64,000 bases of DNA from Neolewinella agarilytica (GCF_900110645.1 NZ_FOFB01000013.1:113568-177567), one strand, 5' to 3'; shown: positions 38,754-47,556, numbered from the stretch's first letter. Notes: generated by a model from the sequence alone, not told the origin. Numbers and translations are program-made.

Positions 38754-39524
38754 CTACCGCCTCACCATTATCGGCTTAACAATGCTTTGCCTCCCTGCAT
38801 GAATACTAAGCCAGTAAAAACCATTAGGGATAGAATCCGGAAGACGCATTTCTCCATTCAGTAGTTCGCCCGACCAAAAGACCCGCCCCAATTGATCATA
38901 CAGTTGCACCGGTGGTGATATCTCTCCAAATGGCAGGCCCGTTACCCAAATCCGGTAACTGGCCGGATTAGGAAAAACCCGTACCCCGGAAGCCTTGACC
39001 CTAGCGTTTTGACTACTAACGGAACGTCCCGGATAGGTAACAGAGCCACTTGTCACAACAGCATCCGTTTCGTTTAAGGAATAAGTTGTAGTCACGTTAG
39101 GGAAATTGGGGTTAAACCAAATTTCGGTCCCTCCCGGAAGCTCTTTAATAATTCTAAAAGTAATGAAAAAGGCCAGAGAATCCTTCTCCGCCTGAATGAT
39201 ATTAATACCACCTAACGATGGCGTCATCAACACCCTAAGCTGTCTTTCTCTGATAACGTTATAAAGAGTAGAGCCTGCTTCTAAGAGCGTCGGAGAAAAT
39301 GTAATGGTGTCAAATTTCAGGTAAGCGGAGTCCCAAAGAATACTCAATTGCATGCTTACTGATGAGTCCGGCCAATCGATGTAAACGGGCACATCGACAA
39401 AAGAATCATTCTCTCCCACTACCAAATCTGGAATGGTAAAACGCTGGGCAGAGAGCGGATTACTACTTCCCAAAAAGAAGATTATTTGAACAAGAAGGAT
39501 TGCTTTCAGGCTAATGAAATTCAT
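38754..39524 (-). CDS. Cohesin-like T9SS-exported protein
   Basis: 256 residues with a signal peptide (KAILLVQIIFFLGSSNPLSAQ). Residues 27-150 look like a cohesin-type beta-sandwich: VPVYIDWPDSSVSMQLSI, YLKFDTITFSPTLLE, and a strand FFITFRIIKELPGGTEIWF. A type A sorting domain follows (VRVFPNPASYRIWVTGL to KPIMVRR). It should therefore be exported by T9SS. No dockerin partner is seen in the window, so cohesin-like describes the fold only. Confidence 0.75.
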   Translation of the reverse strand: MNFISLKAILLVQIIFFLGSSNPLSAQRFTIPDLVVGENDSFVDVPVYIDWPDSSVSMQLSILWDSAYLKFDTITFSPTLLEAGSTLYNVIRERQLRVLMTPSLGGINIIQAEKDSLAFFITFRIIKELPGGTEIWFNPNFPNVTTTYSLNETDAVVTSGSVTYPGRSVSSQNARVKASGVRVFPNPASYRIWVTGLPFGEISPPVQLYDQLGRVFWSGELLNGEMRLPDSIPNGFYWLSIHAGRQSIVKPIMVRR

Positions 39525-39595
39525 GGATGGGTGTTTATTTTCAGGGCAAATAGACCAAGGCTAAAGATGCTAAGCAAAAAGGTCGTGTTCTTAAT

Positions 39596-39671
39596 AAAAA
39601 CGACCGGCCAAAGCTTATTCCAAAATGTGCTAAAAATGGATAGCACGCCTGGAAGTTACTTTGGCCGGTCG
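39596..39671 (-). terminator. Long-stem terminator of the M28 peptidase gene
   Basis: CGACCGGCCAAAG (39601-39613) and CTTTGGCCGGTCG (39659-39671) form a perfect 13 bp stem around 45 bases, with a nested GTGCTA/TAGCAC hairpin (39627-39632, 39641-39646). On the minus strand it lies 26 bp past the peptidase stop and runs into TTTTTATT. Confidence 0.75.
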
Positions 39672-39696
39672 CTACTGGAAGCAACTTAGGCCGGGC

Positions 39697-41274
39697 TTAC
39701 TTCCCGCCAGAAGCGGTAGGCTTGGCTAACTCGTGCGCCTTCCGTGGTAGCATCTCGTCCCGCATGGCCGTATGCATTACGAAGGAAGCAATGATGGTCG
39801 CTGCCTGGGCAAGATCGTCTCCGGAGAGATGATCGAAGTTATCCATGTTGGAGTGGTGCGTACGGGCGAAGTAGGCCATCGGCTCCTGAATGAACTGAAA
39901 ACCGGGGATGCCCACCGCGTCAAAGGTCAGGTGATCCGTACCGCCAGTATTGCCGAGGCTGACCGTATTGGCGTCCAGGTCTTTGAATGGCTGCAGCCAG
40001 GCGCGGAAGATCGGTGCAACGGCTTCGTTGCCCTGCAGGTAGATGCCACGCACTTTTCCCGTTCCGTTGTCCAGGTTGTAGTAAGCAGAGATTTTCTCCT
40101 GCTCCGGCTTCAGGCTCTGGGGCGTGTAGGTACCGGGAGCAAATTCTGCGAAGTGATCTTTGGCGTATCCGCGCGAGCCGAGGAGGCCCTGCTCTTCTCC
40201 CGTCCAGAGGGCGAGGCGGAGTGTCCGGCGGGGTTTCACCCCGCTTTCTTTGATGGTCTCCAGCAGGATACGGGCCGCTTCCATCATTACCGTGGAGCCG
40301 GCTCCATTATCCGTTGCACCGGTAGCCGTGTGCCAGGAGTCGAAGTGAGCACCGAACATGACGACTTCGTCCTTCAGGTCCGTACCGGGGATTTCGGCGA
40401 TGATGTTGTGCTCCATCTCGTCCGGATTAGTGTAGGTGGCTGCCAGGTCAACGGTCAGCTTGACCTCAACACCGCGCTGGAGGTTACGCAGGATGCGGTT
40501 ATAGTGCTCAACGGCTACGGTGAATTGTGGAACGACGGCTTTGTCCTTGTCCCGGGACCGACCCTCAGCCGTACGCGCTCCGGAGACGAATACCGTGCCG
40601 TGGTCGCCCTTGTAGCTGCGGTCAAGAATTGCCAGCGGCTGCTCGTCTTCCATCATTTTCCAAAGCGCAGTACGGAAACTCCGGGCGTTCAGGTTGTAGT
40701 TGCGGCGTGGGCGGGGCGTTGGCACTGGCGCATTGGCCAGCCCGAGCAAACTCTCCGCGTCGTGGCGCTTAGCGTTGGGTTCCCAGATTTCTTTCACTTC
40801 GCGAATGGTGTCCAGCAGGATAAACTTACCCTTGAGTTTACCTTTGAATTTAGCGAGGTCTTCCTCAGTAGAGGCATCCATGTAAACAACCTCGCCGGTT
40901 CCCTTTACGGAAGGAGACCAGGCTTTAGGGTAAGCAATGACCGGCCAGTAGCCTGGTGCATTGGCGTGCATCTCGAAGTTAGACATCTCCCAGCCGCGGC
41001 CGAAGGGGCCCCAGCTTTCGAGGTGAACATTCTTCATGCCCCAGTCTTTGAGCTCTTTTTCGGCCCAGCTGGTGGCTTTGTCCAGCATGGGTGAACCGGT
41101 GAGGCGCGGCCCGTAGACGTCGGTCATCCAGCCAGCAATTTCCAGGGCCTTGCTCTGGTCAAGGCCATGCTTACGGATGATGGTATTGAGGTCTTCGTTG
41201 ACGGCCTCCTGGGCGGTTACCTGGCTGAAGCAGGCGGTGATCAGGAGGGTAAATAACAGGAATTGGTTTTTCAT
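39697..41274 (-). CDS. Exported M28-family metallopeptidase
   Basis: 525 residues with a signal peptide (MKNQFLLFTLLITACFSQVTAQ). Two-zinc aminopeptidase or carboxypeptidase fold: the ligand motif HFDSWHTATGATDNGAGS supplies His and Asp, LWTGEEQGLLGSRGYA the Glu pair, and later Asp/His ligands lie in TGGTDHLTFDAVG and ARTHHSNMDNFDHL. An inserted PA-like domain spans about residues 130-260. It is likely periplasmic or secreted and trims peptides. It has its own strong terminator and a 470 bp upstream gap. Confidence 0.9.
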   Translation of the reverse strand: MKNQFLLFTLLITACFSQVTAQEAVNEDLNTIIRKHGLDQSKALEIAGWMTDVYGPRLTGSPMLDKATSWAEKELKDWGMKNVHLESWGPFGRGWEMSNFEMHANAPGYWPVIAYPKAWSPSVKGTGEVVYMDASTEEDLAKFKGKLKGKFILLDTIREVKEIWEPNAKRHDAESLLGLANAPVPTPRPRRNYNLNARSFRTALWKMMEDEQPLAILDRSYKGDHGTVFVSGARTAEGRSRDKDKAVVPQFTVAVEHYNRILRNLQRGVEVKLTVDLAATYTNPDEMEHNIIAEIPGTDLKDEVVMFGAHFDSWHTATGATDNGAGSTVMMEAARILLETIKESGVKPRRTLRLALWTGEEQGLLGSRGYAKDHFAEFAPGTYTPQSLKPEQEKISAYYNLDNGTGKVRGIYLQGNEAVAPIFRAWLQPFKDLDANTVSLGNTGGTDHLTFDAVGIPGFQFIQEPMAYFARTHHSNMDNFDHLSGDDLAQAATIIASFVMHTAMRDEMLPRKAHELAKPTASGGK

Positions 41275-41745
41275 TGTGTTTTTTTAGGTACATTGATTGA
41301 GGCGAGAGACCCGAGCGAAGGTGCTCTCCTACCGCACAAAGTAATGATTTTGAGTGATGATCATTGTGTGACTTCCCTCCGATTGAGGAGGAGGTGGCTG
41401 CACGACAAAATTTAGTGCGCGCATAATAGCGAGAAGGAGCAGAGGAAAAAGAGGAGCGCTATATGATGGGTTTTTCGGCAGAGCGGTCGCGGTGCAACTT
41501 TTATTTTATAACCACCAAGTTGCGCTAAGGTTATCACACAGGTCTAAGGAGGCTTTTGCGCAGGGCTTAGCTTCTAATCCCACTCCTGACTGGCCGGATG
41601 TGCGAAGATGATTGCTGCGCAGCTGTTGATCATTGATTTGCACTAATTGTTTGTCGGAAGGCTTCAGGAGTGAATTTGAATTTACAATTTTCCGGGGACT
41701 TAAGTCTTGTTCTATTAATTAAATATTCCATTACTAAGGACCAAA
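41275..41745. other. Intergenic gap upstream of the M28 gene
   Basis: 471 bp with no coding frame, no member of the repeat families and no recognisable RNA. The minus-strand TTACTTTG near 41340 resembles a -7 box for the peptidase. A+T content rises towards the neighbouring barrel gene. Confidence 0.4.
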
Positions 41746-44388
41746 CTACCGGTGTACGTACCACTTTAAGCCAAGCAGTAATCTACCGGGGAGAACACGT
41801 ACCGTACGGGTTTCGAAATAATTTTGACTGATCGTTGAATAAGCCCGAGTATCAGCATTCAGGTTAAACAGGTCTACTGCCTGGAGAACAAGCTCTACGT
41901 TTCTGAAAACCTTTTTACGTGTATACTTTACATCGAACTGGAAATAAGTATTCGTTTCAGTTCCATAATCGTTGTACCTCAAATTATTGTAAATCGCTAA
42001 TACACTTCCGGGACGTACGTACCTGACACCAATCTGAGGTACAATCGTAATACTCTCATTTGAAAAGCCATCAACAACTTTTCTGTTTTGATAAAAGGCC
42101 TCCGTCCTTATGTCCATAAGAAAGCTACCGATATCTTTAAAAGTCACCCCGCCACTGAGTGAGATAAACCTGTCAGATAGGGCTGTATCGTCTAGTTGAA
42201 AAGAAGAGCTGTTTATAAATAGCTTAAGTTGAAAAGAAGACGCTCGGTTGTTTTTGTAAAAAAACAAGTCACCGACACACTCATTATTTATTTCTGCGTA
42301 GGAGAAAGTAGTTACCTGGAAGCGATCAAATTGCCGGGTAACAGGCCGGGGAGCCTGATAAGCGGGACTGTACGCAAATTTGAGATTAAATAGTGCCCCT
42401 CCTCCTAAAGAAGCCGTTATTGGTTTAAAAAAGGAGAGAGCAAGGGTCTTTTTTAATGTCGGACGAATAGATGTAATACCTCCAGACGAAAGCTCTACCT
42501 GACTTTGCTGTAGTGCCAGGGTATTGGTTTGCTCCAAATTGGGTAGTTGAATTCCTACCTGATAGCTGGTTGAAACGTGGAGACTTCTGCTCAACTTATA
42601 GAGAAAAAAAAAGCCCGGGTCAATACGAAAACCGCTGGCCTTTTGCTGTGCTGTAGCCGTTTGATAGGTCTGGACATTAGCTCTCAGACTGTATCGAATT
42701 TTCTGATGGTCCATCCGCGCACGTAGCCATAAAGAATTAGCAGCGAGAGACCACCTGCTCTGTCCCGAAAATGGTCGTTGGTCCGCAGCAGCCGTTACCA
42801 CCTCTAAATCGTCCTGATAAACCAGAGAAGCGGCATCGGCCTCCACTAATAATTCACCAAATTTTCGACTCAGCCGCAGGTGATTTTCCATGCTGGCACC
42901 TTGGTATTCGGACTGCTGCAGGGATAAAAACTGAGACTGGCCAGCCAGAAACTCACTAGGTAGCGCGATAGAATCGTTACTCTGTATTGTTTGCGCCTTG
43001 TCGAACCGATCCACACTCCCTCGTCCAAACACGGACAACCACCAGCCAGAAGAATAATTCCACTTAAGCTGATAGAAAGGGCGCAGATTGATGTGGTTGT
43101 TCGATTCTTGTTGACGGTTATTGAACTGGCTACCGGTTAATAACAAGCTTTCTGTCTGACTCAATCGCTGACGGTCTGTGTTTAGAGGAAGGCGCACTTC
43201 TAGTTCACCGTACTTGCCTAAAGTAGCAGCAAAGTCCATTTTAGCATTGATGGCTACTTTACCGGGCATGCCCACTCCCCGTACGTTCAGTTGGGTGCCT
43301 TGTTGAAAATAATTTCGGACTCCCTCTTGCTCCGTTACGCCATCTGTGTGCTCGAATTTGATATGTGCATTCAGTCGCCGATCCCCACTCGCAGGTTTGG
43401 CTTCATAATATAGTTGGAACTGCTGCTGCCTGGTAGATTGCCCTTCAGGTATAGGTAGGTTACGGCTAAAGTTGGATTCAAAGGGCCTGAGCCAGACATA
43501 CTGCCGACTAAACAATCCCTCTCTTACTAAGTCTTCCAGCCCCCCGTCATCACCCTTCCGTATTTCCTGATCATTTTGTAAGCCAGCTACCTCAACACGC
43601 CAACCTCGACCAGGGCCCACATTCAGATAGCTACCCCCCAAATGATAAACGCGGTTGTAGCCCCCAATCGCCCGAAGGCTCAATTGTCCCGTGTTTTGGC
43701 TTTCCTTTCGCAAGCTGATACTTAATACTCTTTGGGTATTACTGCTATCCGGGTTTATCCGTCCTAATGGAGTATAGTTCTCTACTATCTGTATACCATC
43801 TATGTAATCATAGAAAATACCATCTGTCAGTTTTTTCTGGTCTTCCCCGGAAAGGTTGAGGTTATCGATCAACACCAAATCAATGGACTTTCCCTCAAAT
43901 TTGTAGCGATTCGCCTGAAGCTCTAATCCCGGTACAGACTCCAGTATATCCGTAACGGACTGTTCATGGCCCCTTTCAAGACGCTCGTAATCAATTTGCG
44001 TTGTATCTCCCCTACGCTGTAAAATGACCGCCCGGTCAATTACTGAAATTTCATCTAAATCAACCGATAAGGGCACAAGGGTATCCGGGCCAAGCGTCAA
44101 GGCACCTCCTTCAGCGCAGTTGAGCTCATACACCGTATCCTGGTAACCTAGCTGTGATAAGCGAATGGCAAACTTCCCCGCCGGAACCTGATCAAATCGA
44201 TACTGCCCCCTTTCATCAGAGACCTTGAAGCCTAACAATCGTACTTTAGTACTGTCCAAAGCCTGAACCGTTACTCTGCCATCCCTGCTACCTCCTAAAT
44301 GAGCCATGCCCTCCACCATGCAAGTCTGAGCAAAACAAGGAATAGTGAGGCTCAAAACAAGGAAAACACAGACGACCAACCAATTCAT
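41746..44388 (-). CDS. TonB-receptor-like outer-membrane barrel (GLPGLI partner)
   Basis: About 880 residues; ATG 44388 gives MNWLVVCVFLVLSLTIPCFAQ. A carboxypeptidase-regulatory-like domain (VTVQALDSTKVRLLGFKVSD, YRFDQVPAGKFAIRLSQLGYQD) leads to a short plug-like region (SVTDILESVPGLELQ, IDGIQIVENYTPLGRI) and a long barrel. It lacks a typical SusC plug and has no SusD. It starts 5 bp after the stop of the GLPGLI gene, so they form one transcript. Receptor-like barrels of this kind are often adjacent to GLPGLI genes in Bacteroidota. Cargo unknown. The gene is A+T-richer than the rest of the window. Confidence 0.82.
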   Translation of the reverse strand: MNWLVVCVFLVLSLTIPCFAQTCMVEGMAHLGGSRDGRVTVQALDSTKVRLLGFKVSDERGQYRFDQVPAGKFAIRLSQLGYQDTVYELNCAEGGALTLGPDTLVPLSVDLDEISVIDRAVILQRRGDTTQIDYERLERGHEQSVTDILESVPGLELQANRYKFEGKSIDLVLIDNLNLSGEDQKKLTDGIFYDYIDGIQIVENYTPLGRINPDSSNTQRVLSISLRKESQNTGQLSLRAIGGYNRVYHLGGSYLNVGPGRGWRVEVAGLQNDQEIRKGDDGGLEDLVREGLFSRQYVWLRPFESNFSRNLPIPEGQSTRQQQFQLYYEAKPASGDRRLNAHIKFEHTDGVTEQEGVRNYFQQGTQLNVRGVGMPGKVAINAKMDFAATLGKYGELEVRLPLNTDRQRLSQTESLLLTGSQFNNRQQESNNHINLRPFYQLKWNYSSGWWLSVFGRGSVDRFDKAQTIQSNDSIALPSEFLAGQSQFLSLQQSEYQGASMENHLRLSRKFGELLVEADAASLVYQDDLEVVTAAADQRPFSGQSRWSLAANSLWLRARMDHQKIRYSLRANVQTYQTATAQQKASGFRIDPGFFFLYKLSRSLHVSTSYQVGIQLPNLEQTNTLALQQSQVELSSGGITSIRPTLKKTLALSFFKPITASLGGGALFNLKFAYSPAYQAPRPVTRQFDRFQVTTFSYAEINNECVGDLFFYKNNRASSFQLKLFINSSSFQLDDTALSDRFISLSGGVTFKDIGSFLMDIRTEAFYQNRKVVDGFSNESITIVPQIGVRYVRPGSVLAIYNNLRYNDYGTETNTYFQFDVKYTRKKVFRNVELVLQAVDLFNLNADTRAYSTISQNYFETRTVRVLPGRLLLGLKWYVHR

Positions 44389-44393
44389 CACCT

Positions 44394-45143
44394 CTACTTG
44401 GGAAATACAAGCCAAACACCGGAAGGGGCATTCTTATCGACAATTATTGCCTCATCAGGCCCCATATCTTTACGCTCTTCAATTGTGCGAAATACGCTTG
44501 CCCTATCGTCTGGGTCAGAATGTTCAAGTGAAGGCACCTCAAAGCCAAAATCACCCGTGGATACATCTATTGCCTTTATTTCATAATCCTGATTTCTGTA
44601 TAACAATACCATGCCTGGAGCAGGAGCCCCTTCATCGAAAGGGCCATCTATATAAGGAATTTCGGTGGTCACCCACGCTTCACTACCCTTACAACTAACC
44701 GATTTTTGACATTTGAATCCTGCAACAACCCTGTATTCAGGTTCGAGCGTAAAACGGCATGTTTTTTCCTGACCGATAATATTTAACTTACCAGATATTC
44801 CGTACCCATCAATCATCTGCCCAGTCCTGTATAAAAAAGTTCCGTCACTAAAGTTTTTGTAGGAAACTTCCGATGTATATCTGCCTTTATAAGTCCCTGT
44901 TTTGCTTACGTATTTGAGCATCAGACTGTCATATGAAAACCTTGACTTATCACCAGATAAAACCAGGCTGTACCTTTTTGCCAGAATAGAGAAGTCAGGA
45001 ATAGGATTTAGTTCTTCATACGGAAGATCCCCTAATACACCTTGTTTCATTTCGTATACAATCTTGACATCCTGAGCATATAGTACACTATGCGCAACTC
45101 CTGCAGTAAGCAACATACACGTTAGAAAAAATTTGCTTAACAT
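44394..45143 (-). CDS. GLPGLI-family exported protein
   Basis: 249 residues with a signal peptide (FFLTCMLLTAGVAHSVLYAQ). Family marks include an N-terminal VKIVYEMK strand, a central YRVVAGFKCQKSVSCKGSEAWVTTEIPY and PFDEGAPAPGMVLLY, which correspond to the conserved core around the GLPGLI motif (here degenerate as GAPAPGMVL). Function of the family is unknown; members are commonly encoded beside TonB-receptor-like barrels, as here. First gene of the pair. Confidence 0.82.
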   Translation of the reverse strand: MLSKFFLTCMLLTAGVAHSVLYAQDVKIVYEMKQGVLGDLPYEELNPIPDFSILAKRYSLVLSGDKSRFSYDSLMLKYVSKTGTYKGRYTSEVSYKNFSDGTFLYRTGQMIDGYGISGKLNIIGQEKTCRFTLEPEYRVVAGFKCQKSVSCKGSEAWVTTEIPYIDGPFDEGAPAPGMVLLYRNQDYEIKAIDVSTGDFGFEVPSLEHSDPDDRASVFRTIEERKDMGPDEAIIVDKNAPSGVWLVFPK

Positions 45144-45385
45144 ATTTTTTTTGGATTTAATTTTGAGTTAAAAACCACTCAATTTGATTTTTAAGACAAA
45201 AAAAATATTCGTGATTTTCTATAAATTATGATGGCTTTTTTGAGCCTCATCAATGTTACAGCTCGTGTAAAATTAGTACAATAGATTGCAAGCTACCTAT
45301 AAGAAGGCAACCGTCAAAATATTTACATTTTGAATTAGAAATAAATTACCAATTCACAGCCATTACCATAGAGCTATGACAACTT

Positions 45386-45458
45386 AAAAACAATACGGAA
45401 GTGAAGTCCGTTACTCTGGTTCATTTCAGAAGTCAAATAACGCACTTACTTCCGTATT
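45386..45458 (-). terminator. Terminator of the small Cys-rich gene
   Basis: AATACGGAAGT (45392-45402) and ACTTCCGTATT (45448-45458) pair perfectly around 45 bases; the stem continues inward with AAGT/ACTT and GTTA/TAAC segments. On the minus strand the stem is followed by GTTTTTAAG. It lies in the 391 bp between the GLPGLI start and the small gene's stop; nothing else was recognised there. Confidence 0.7.
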
Positions 45459-45534
45459 TCGAAGTATTTAACTCAAAATCTCACTAAGAAGGACATTAAA
45501 TCTCTATAGTAGCCTGATTGAGAAATCAATACAA

Positions 45535-45762
45535 CTAGCAATCCTTACCACTAGTGACGGTACCACCATCATCTATAAGAATAAAGCAGTCTGCACCATC
45601 TTCGTATTCAGTCCTAGTGCATTCTTTACTCTCTCCTTTCCCTGTACAAACCTTGATTGTTGACATAGTCCTGTCGAGGATCTCAAAGGAAACCGGTTGT
45701 GGAGAGTTATTTGCGACTGCTACTGGCCCTAAAGCTGAGGAAAATAAACCCAGAAAGAGCAT
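45535..45762 (-). CDS. Small secreted four-cysteine peptide
   Basis: 75 residues: a hydrophobic leader (MLFLGLFSSALGPVAVA), then an acidic mature part with cysteines at 39, 48, 59 and 75, the last being the final residue, so two disulfides are possible. No family was recognised. The gene has its own strong promoter and terminator, so it is a true monocistronic unit despite its size. Start is uncertain: the ATG at 45762 has no basic residue before the hydrophobic stretch, whereas an ATG at 45779 follows an A/T-rich leader typical of this phylum but is out of frame by one base across a 7-A tract (45765-45771). Confidence 0.65.
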   Translation of the reverse strand: MLFLGLFSSALGPVAVANNSPQPVSFEILDRTMSTIKVCTGKGESKECTRTEYEDGADCFILIDDGGTVTSGKDC

Positions 45763-45828
45763 AGAAAAAAAGAATTCATGTTAATAAATTAAGGTGAAGA
45801 ATCAGCAGACCATTTGACATGCCTGCAA

Positions 45829-45848
45829 GTTTACAGTTTACAGTAAAC
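45829..45848 (-). promoter_or_regulatory. Possible operator in the leader of the small gene
   Basis: On the plus strand GTTTACA is repeated twice in tandem and followed by the inverted GTAAAC. The site begins about 15 bases after the expected transcription start, where a bound protein would block transcription. Confidence 0.35.
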
Positions 45849-45870
45849 CGAATTTCACGATTTACCATTG

Positions 45871-45902
45871 CAAATGTACATAACATATTTAATTATTACA
45901 AA
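45871..45902 (-). promoter_or_regulatory. Promoter of the small Cys-rich gene
   Basis: Minus-strand TTTG (45902-45899), 20 bp, TACATTTG (45878-45871): an exact match to the Bacteroidota -33/-7 pattern TTTG-N19-21-TAnnTTTG. It is the best promoter in the window. The leader would be about 85-100 bases. Confidence 0.7.
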
Positions 45903-45956
45903 ATCGTTTAATATTCGAAACTATTTTGGATAAAGCCCTACACCTGATTAAGCGCA

Positions 45957-46150
45957 TCAATAGGGAGCCACATTGATGTGAAGAGCATTGACGAACATGA
46001 CGATGTAGCAAGTACCTGGCTGGCGTTCATACCACTTCTCAACCTGCTCCACGTAGCGTTAATCACTTCAGACAAACGATTAGTGTTCATTACAGCGCCG
46101 TACGTCTTCTTAAAATACAGACCAATATTCTCCCCCCCACGAGAGAGTAA
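45957..46150 (-). pseudogene. Decayed IS256-type (mutator) transposase fragment
   Basis: Conceptual minus-strand translation gives LSRGGENIGLYFKKTYG then AVMNTNRLSEVIN, and after a one-base frameshift YVEQVEKWYERQPGTCY then IVMFVNALHINV and a stop. This follows the IS256 pattern RGMSTRDIxxxLxxIYG...ISxVTD...VxxWQxRPLxxxYPIVFLDALHVKVR. The first catalytic Asp (FLDALH) is Asn here (FVNALH). Frameshift, stop and lost catalytic residue show it is dead. It lies between the A+T-rich block and the OYE gene. Confidence 0.6.
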
Positions 46151-46168
46151 AAAGTAATAGGCTCTATC

Positions 46169-47377
46169 CTAAAAGAATTTCTTCCCCAATATCAAACACA
46201 AATAGGAAAGAAACACCCCCCAGGCACTTAGCTCCGGGCGGGGAGCTTTATCTTTCCCCAAGCGTTTGATCTGGGCTTCGTACCAGATAATGTTCATAAA
46301 ACCGTCGACGGCCTTTACGCCCGTCGTCTGATGCTGAGCGGGGAATTCCTGCCGGCTTCCGGAGAAAATCTCTTCGGGTAAGTTTGGGTAGAGGGTGAAA
46401 GGGCGGGCCAGCCCGACGACGTCCAATGCGCCGGAGGCGGCAGCCTCCTCCATCCCTGCGGCGGTGCGGAAGCCTCCGGTAAGCATTAGGGGCGTATCGG
46501 TTATTTGGCGGGCCTTTTCGATGTAATCCATAAAATAGGCCTCGCGTTTTGCGGTACTGTCACGGCGGGCGCCCATCATGGCAGGAGCTTCGTAGGTACC
46601 CCCGGAAATTTCGATCAGGTCAATGCCTTCGGCGGAGAGGAGACGGATGACTTGCATGGATTCTTCTTCCGTGAAGCCGCCGCGCTGAAAGTCGGCGGAG
46701 TTCAGCTTGATGCCAATGGGGTAGCTCTCCCCCACTCTGCTGCGAATATTACGGTAGACTTCCAGTACGAAGCGGGCGCGGTTGTCCAGGCTTCCGCCCC
46801 AACGGTCTTCCCGGACGTTGGCATCGGGGGAAAGGAACTGGCTGACCAGATATCCGTGAGCGCCGTGGATTTGCACGCCGGTGAAACCGGCGTCTTTAAG
46901 GATTTCTGCCGTCCGGCCGAAGGCATCAATGGTCGCCAGGATTTCCTCCTCCGTCATGGCGCGAGGGATTTTCCCGGTGGCGTCCTTGCGCCCGCCCAGG
47001 CGCAGGGGCACTGCTGAGGGCCCGACTAATTCTGCATTCACCTGCTCCATAGCCTGCCGGCCGGGATGATTGATCTGCGGCCAGAGGTGCGTACCGGTGC
47101 CTTCCACCGTTTTGGCCCAGGCCTGGAGTAGCTCGAAGTTGCTGCGGTCTTCCACCACAACATTCCTGGGTTCGCCAATGGCTTTGCTGTCTACCATCAC
47201 GTTTCCGGTGATGAGTAAGCCGGCTCCACCTTCAGCCCATTTGCGGTAAGCATTAATGAGCGTCTTTGAGGGAGCGTGCTGGCGGTCGGACAGGTTTTCG
47301 CTCATCGCCGATTTGGCGAGGCGGTTCGAGAGGCGGCTCCCACCGGGGAGAAGGAGTTCTTGTTGCAGGTGATTCAT
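46169..47377 (-). CDS. Old-yellow-enzyme family NADH:flavin oxidoreductase
   Basis: 402 residues, FMN-dependent TIM barrel that reduces activated C=C bonds such as enones. LFLPGG-like LLLPGGSRLSNRLAKSAMSE opens the barrel; GFTGVQIHGAHGYLVSQFLSP carries the catalytic-type His pair; NVREDRWGGSLDNRARFVLEV, PIGIKLNSADFQRGGFTEEES and LTGGFRTAAGMEEAAASGALD (FMN phosphate loop) are all family blocks. No second NADH or FeS domain, so it is a single-domain type. The C-terminal 40 residues extend beyond the barrel and include a hydrophobic stretch. Last gene of a same-strand block of electrophile-detoxifying enzymes. Confidence 0.9.
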   Translation of the reverse strand: MNHLQQELLLPGGSRLSNRLAKSAMSENLSDRQHAPSKTLINAYRKWAEGGAGLLITGNVMVDSKAIGEPRNVVVEDRSNFELLQAWAKTVEGTGTHLWPQINHPGRQAMEQVNAELVGPSAVPLRLGGRKDATGKIPRAMTEEEILATIDAFGRTAEILKDAGFTGVQIHGAHGYLVSQFLSPDANVREDRWGGSLDNRARFVLEVYRNIRSRVGESYPIGIKLNSADFQRGGFTEEESMQVIRLLSAEGIDLIEISGGTYEAPAMMGARRDSTAKREAYFMDYIEKARQITDTPLMLTGGFRTAAGMEEAAASGALDVVGLARPFTLYPNLPEEIFSGSRQEFPAQHQTTGVKAVDGFMNIIWYEAQIKRLGKDKAPRPELSAWGVFLSYLCLILGKKFF

Positions 47378-47424
47378 ATTGGTTGGGCTTCCTGGGAGGA
47401 ACGTTTGTATCAGGTAAATTGTTA

Positions 47425-47522
47425 GGGCGCGGACGCAGGTCCAGGGGGAAGTTTTTGGAGCAGAGGATGGGGCTTGAAAACACCGCTATTTTCTCAACCA
47501 TCATTGCACCCGCGGCCCCGCC
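47425..47522. repeat. Inverted pair of the GCAGGTGCA-type dispersed repeat
   Basis: GGGCGCGGACGCAGGTCCAG then GGGGAAG (47425-47451) faces ATTGCACCCGCGGCCCCGCC (47503-47522). Each arm carries one or two differences from the consensus. It lies between the OYE start and the terminator of the DJ-1 gene. Confidence 0.7.
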
Positions 47523-47556
47523 TGAGCTCGCCAATGGGCGCTGGTGCCCCGGAATC

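Noticed and set aside
39772..41094. Frame of 440 codons antisense to the M28 peptidase
   Set aside because: No recognisable motif, and the sense strand has a signal peptide and intact zinc-binding motifs.
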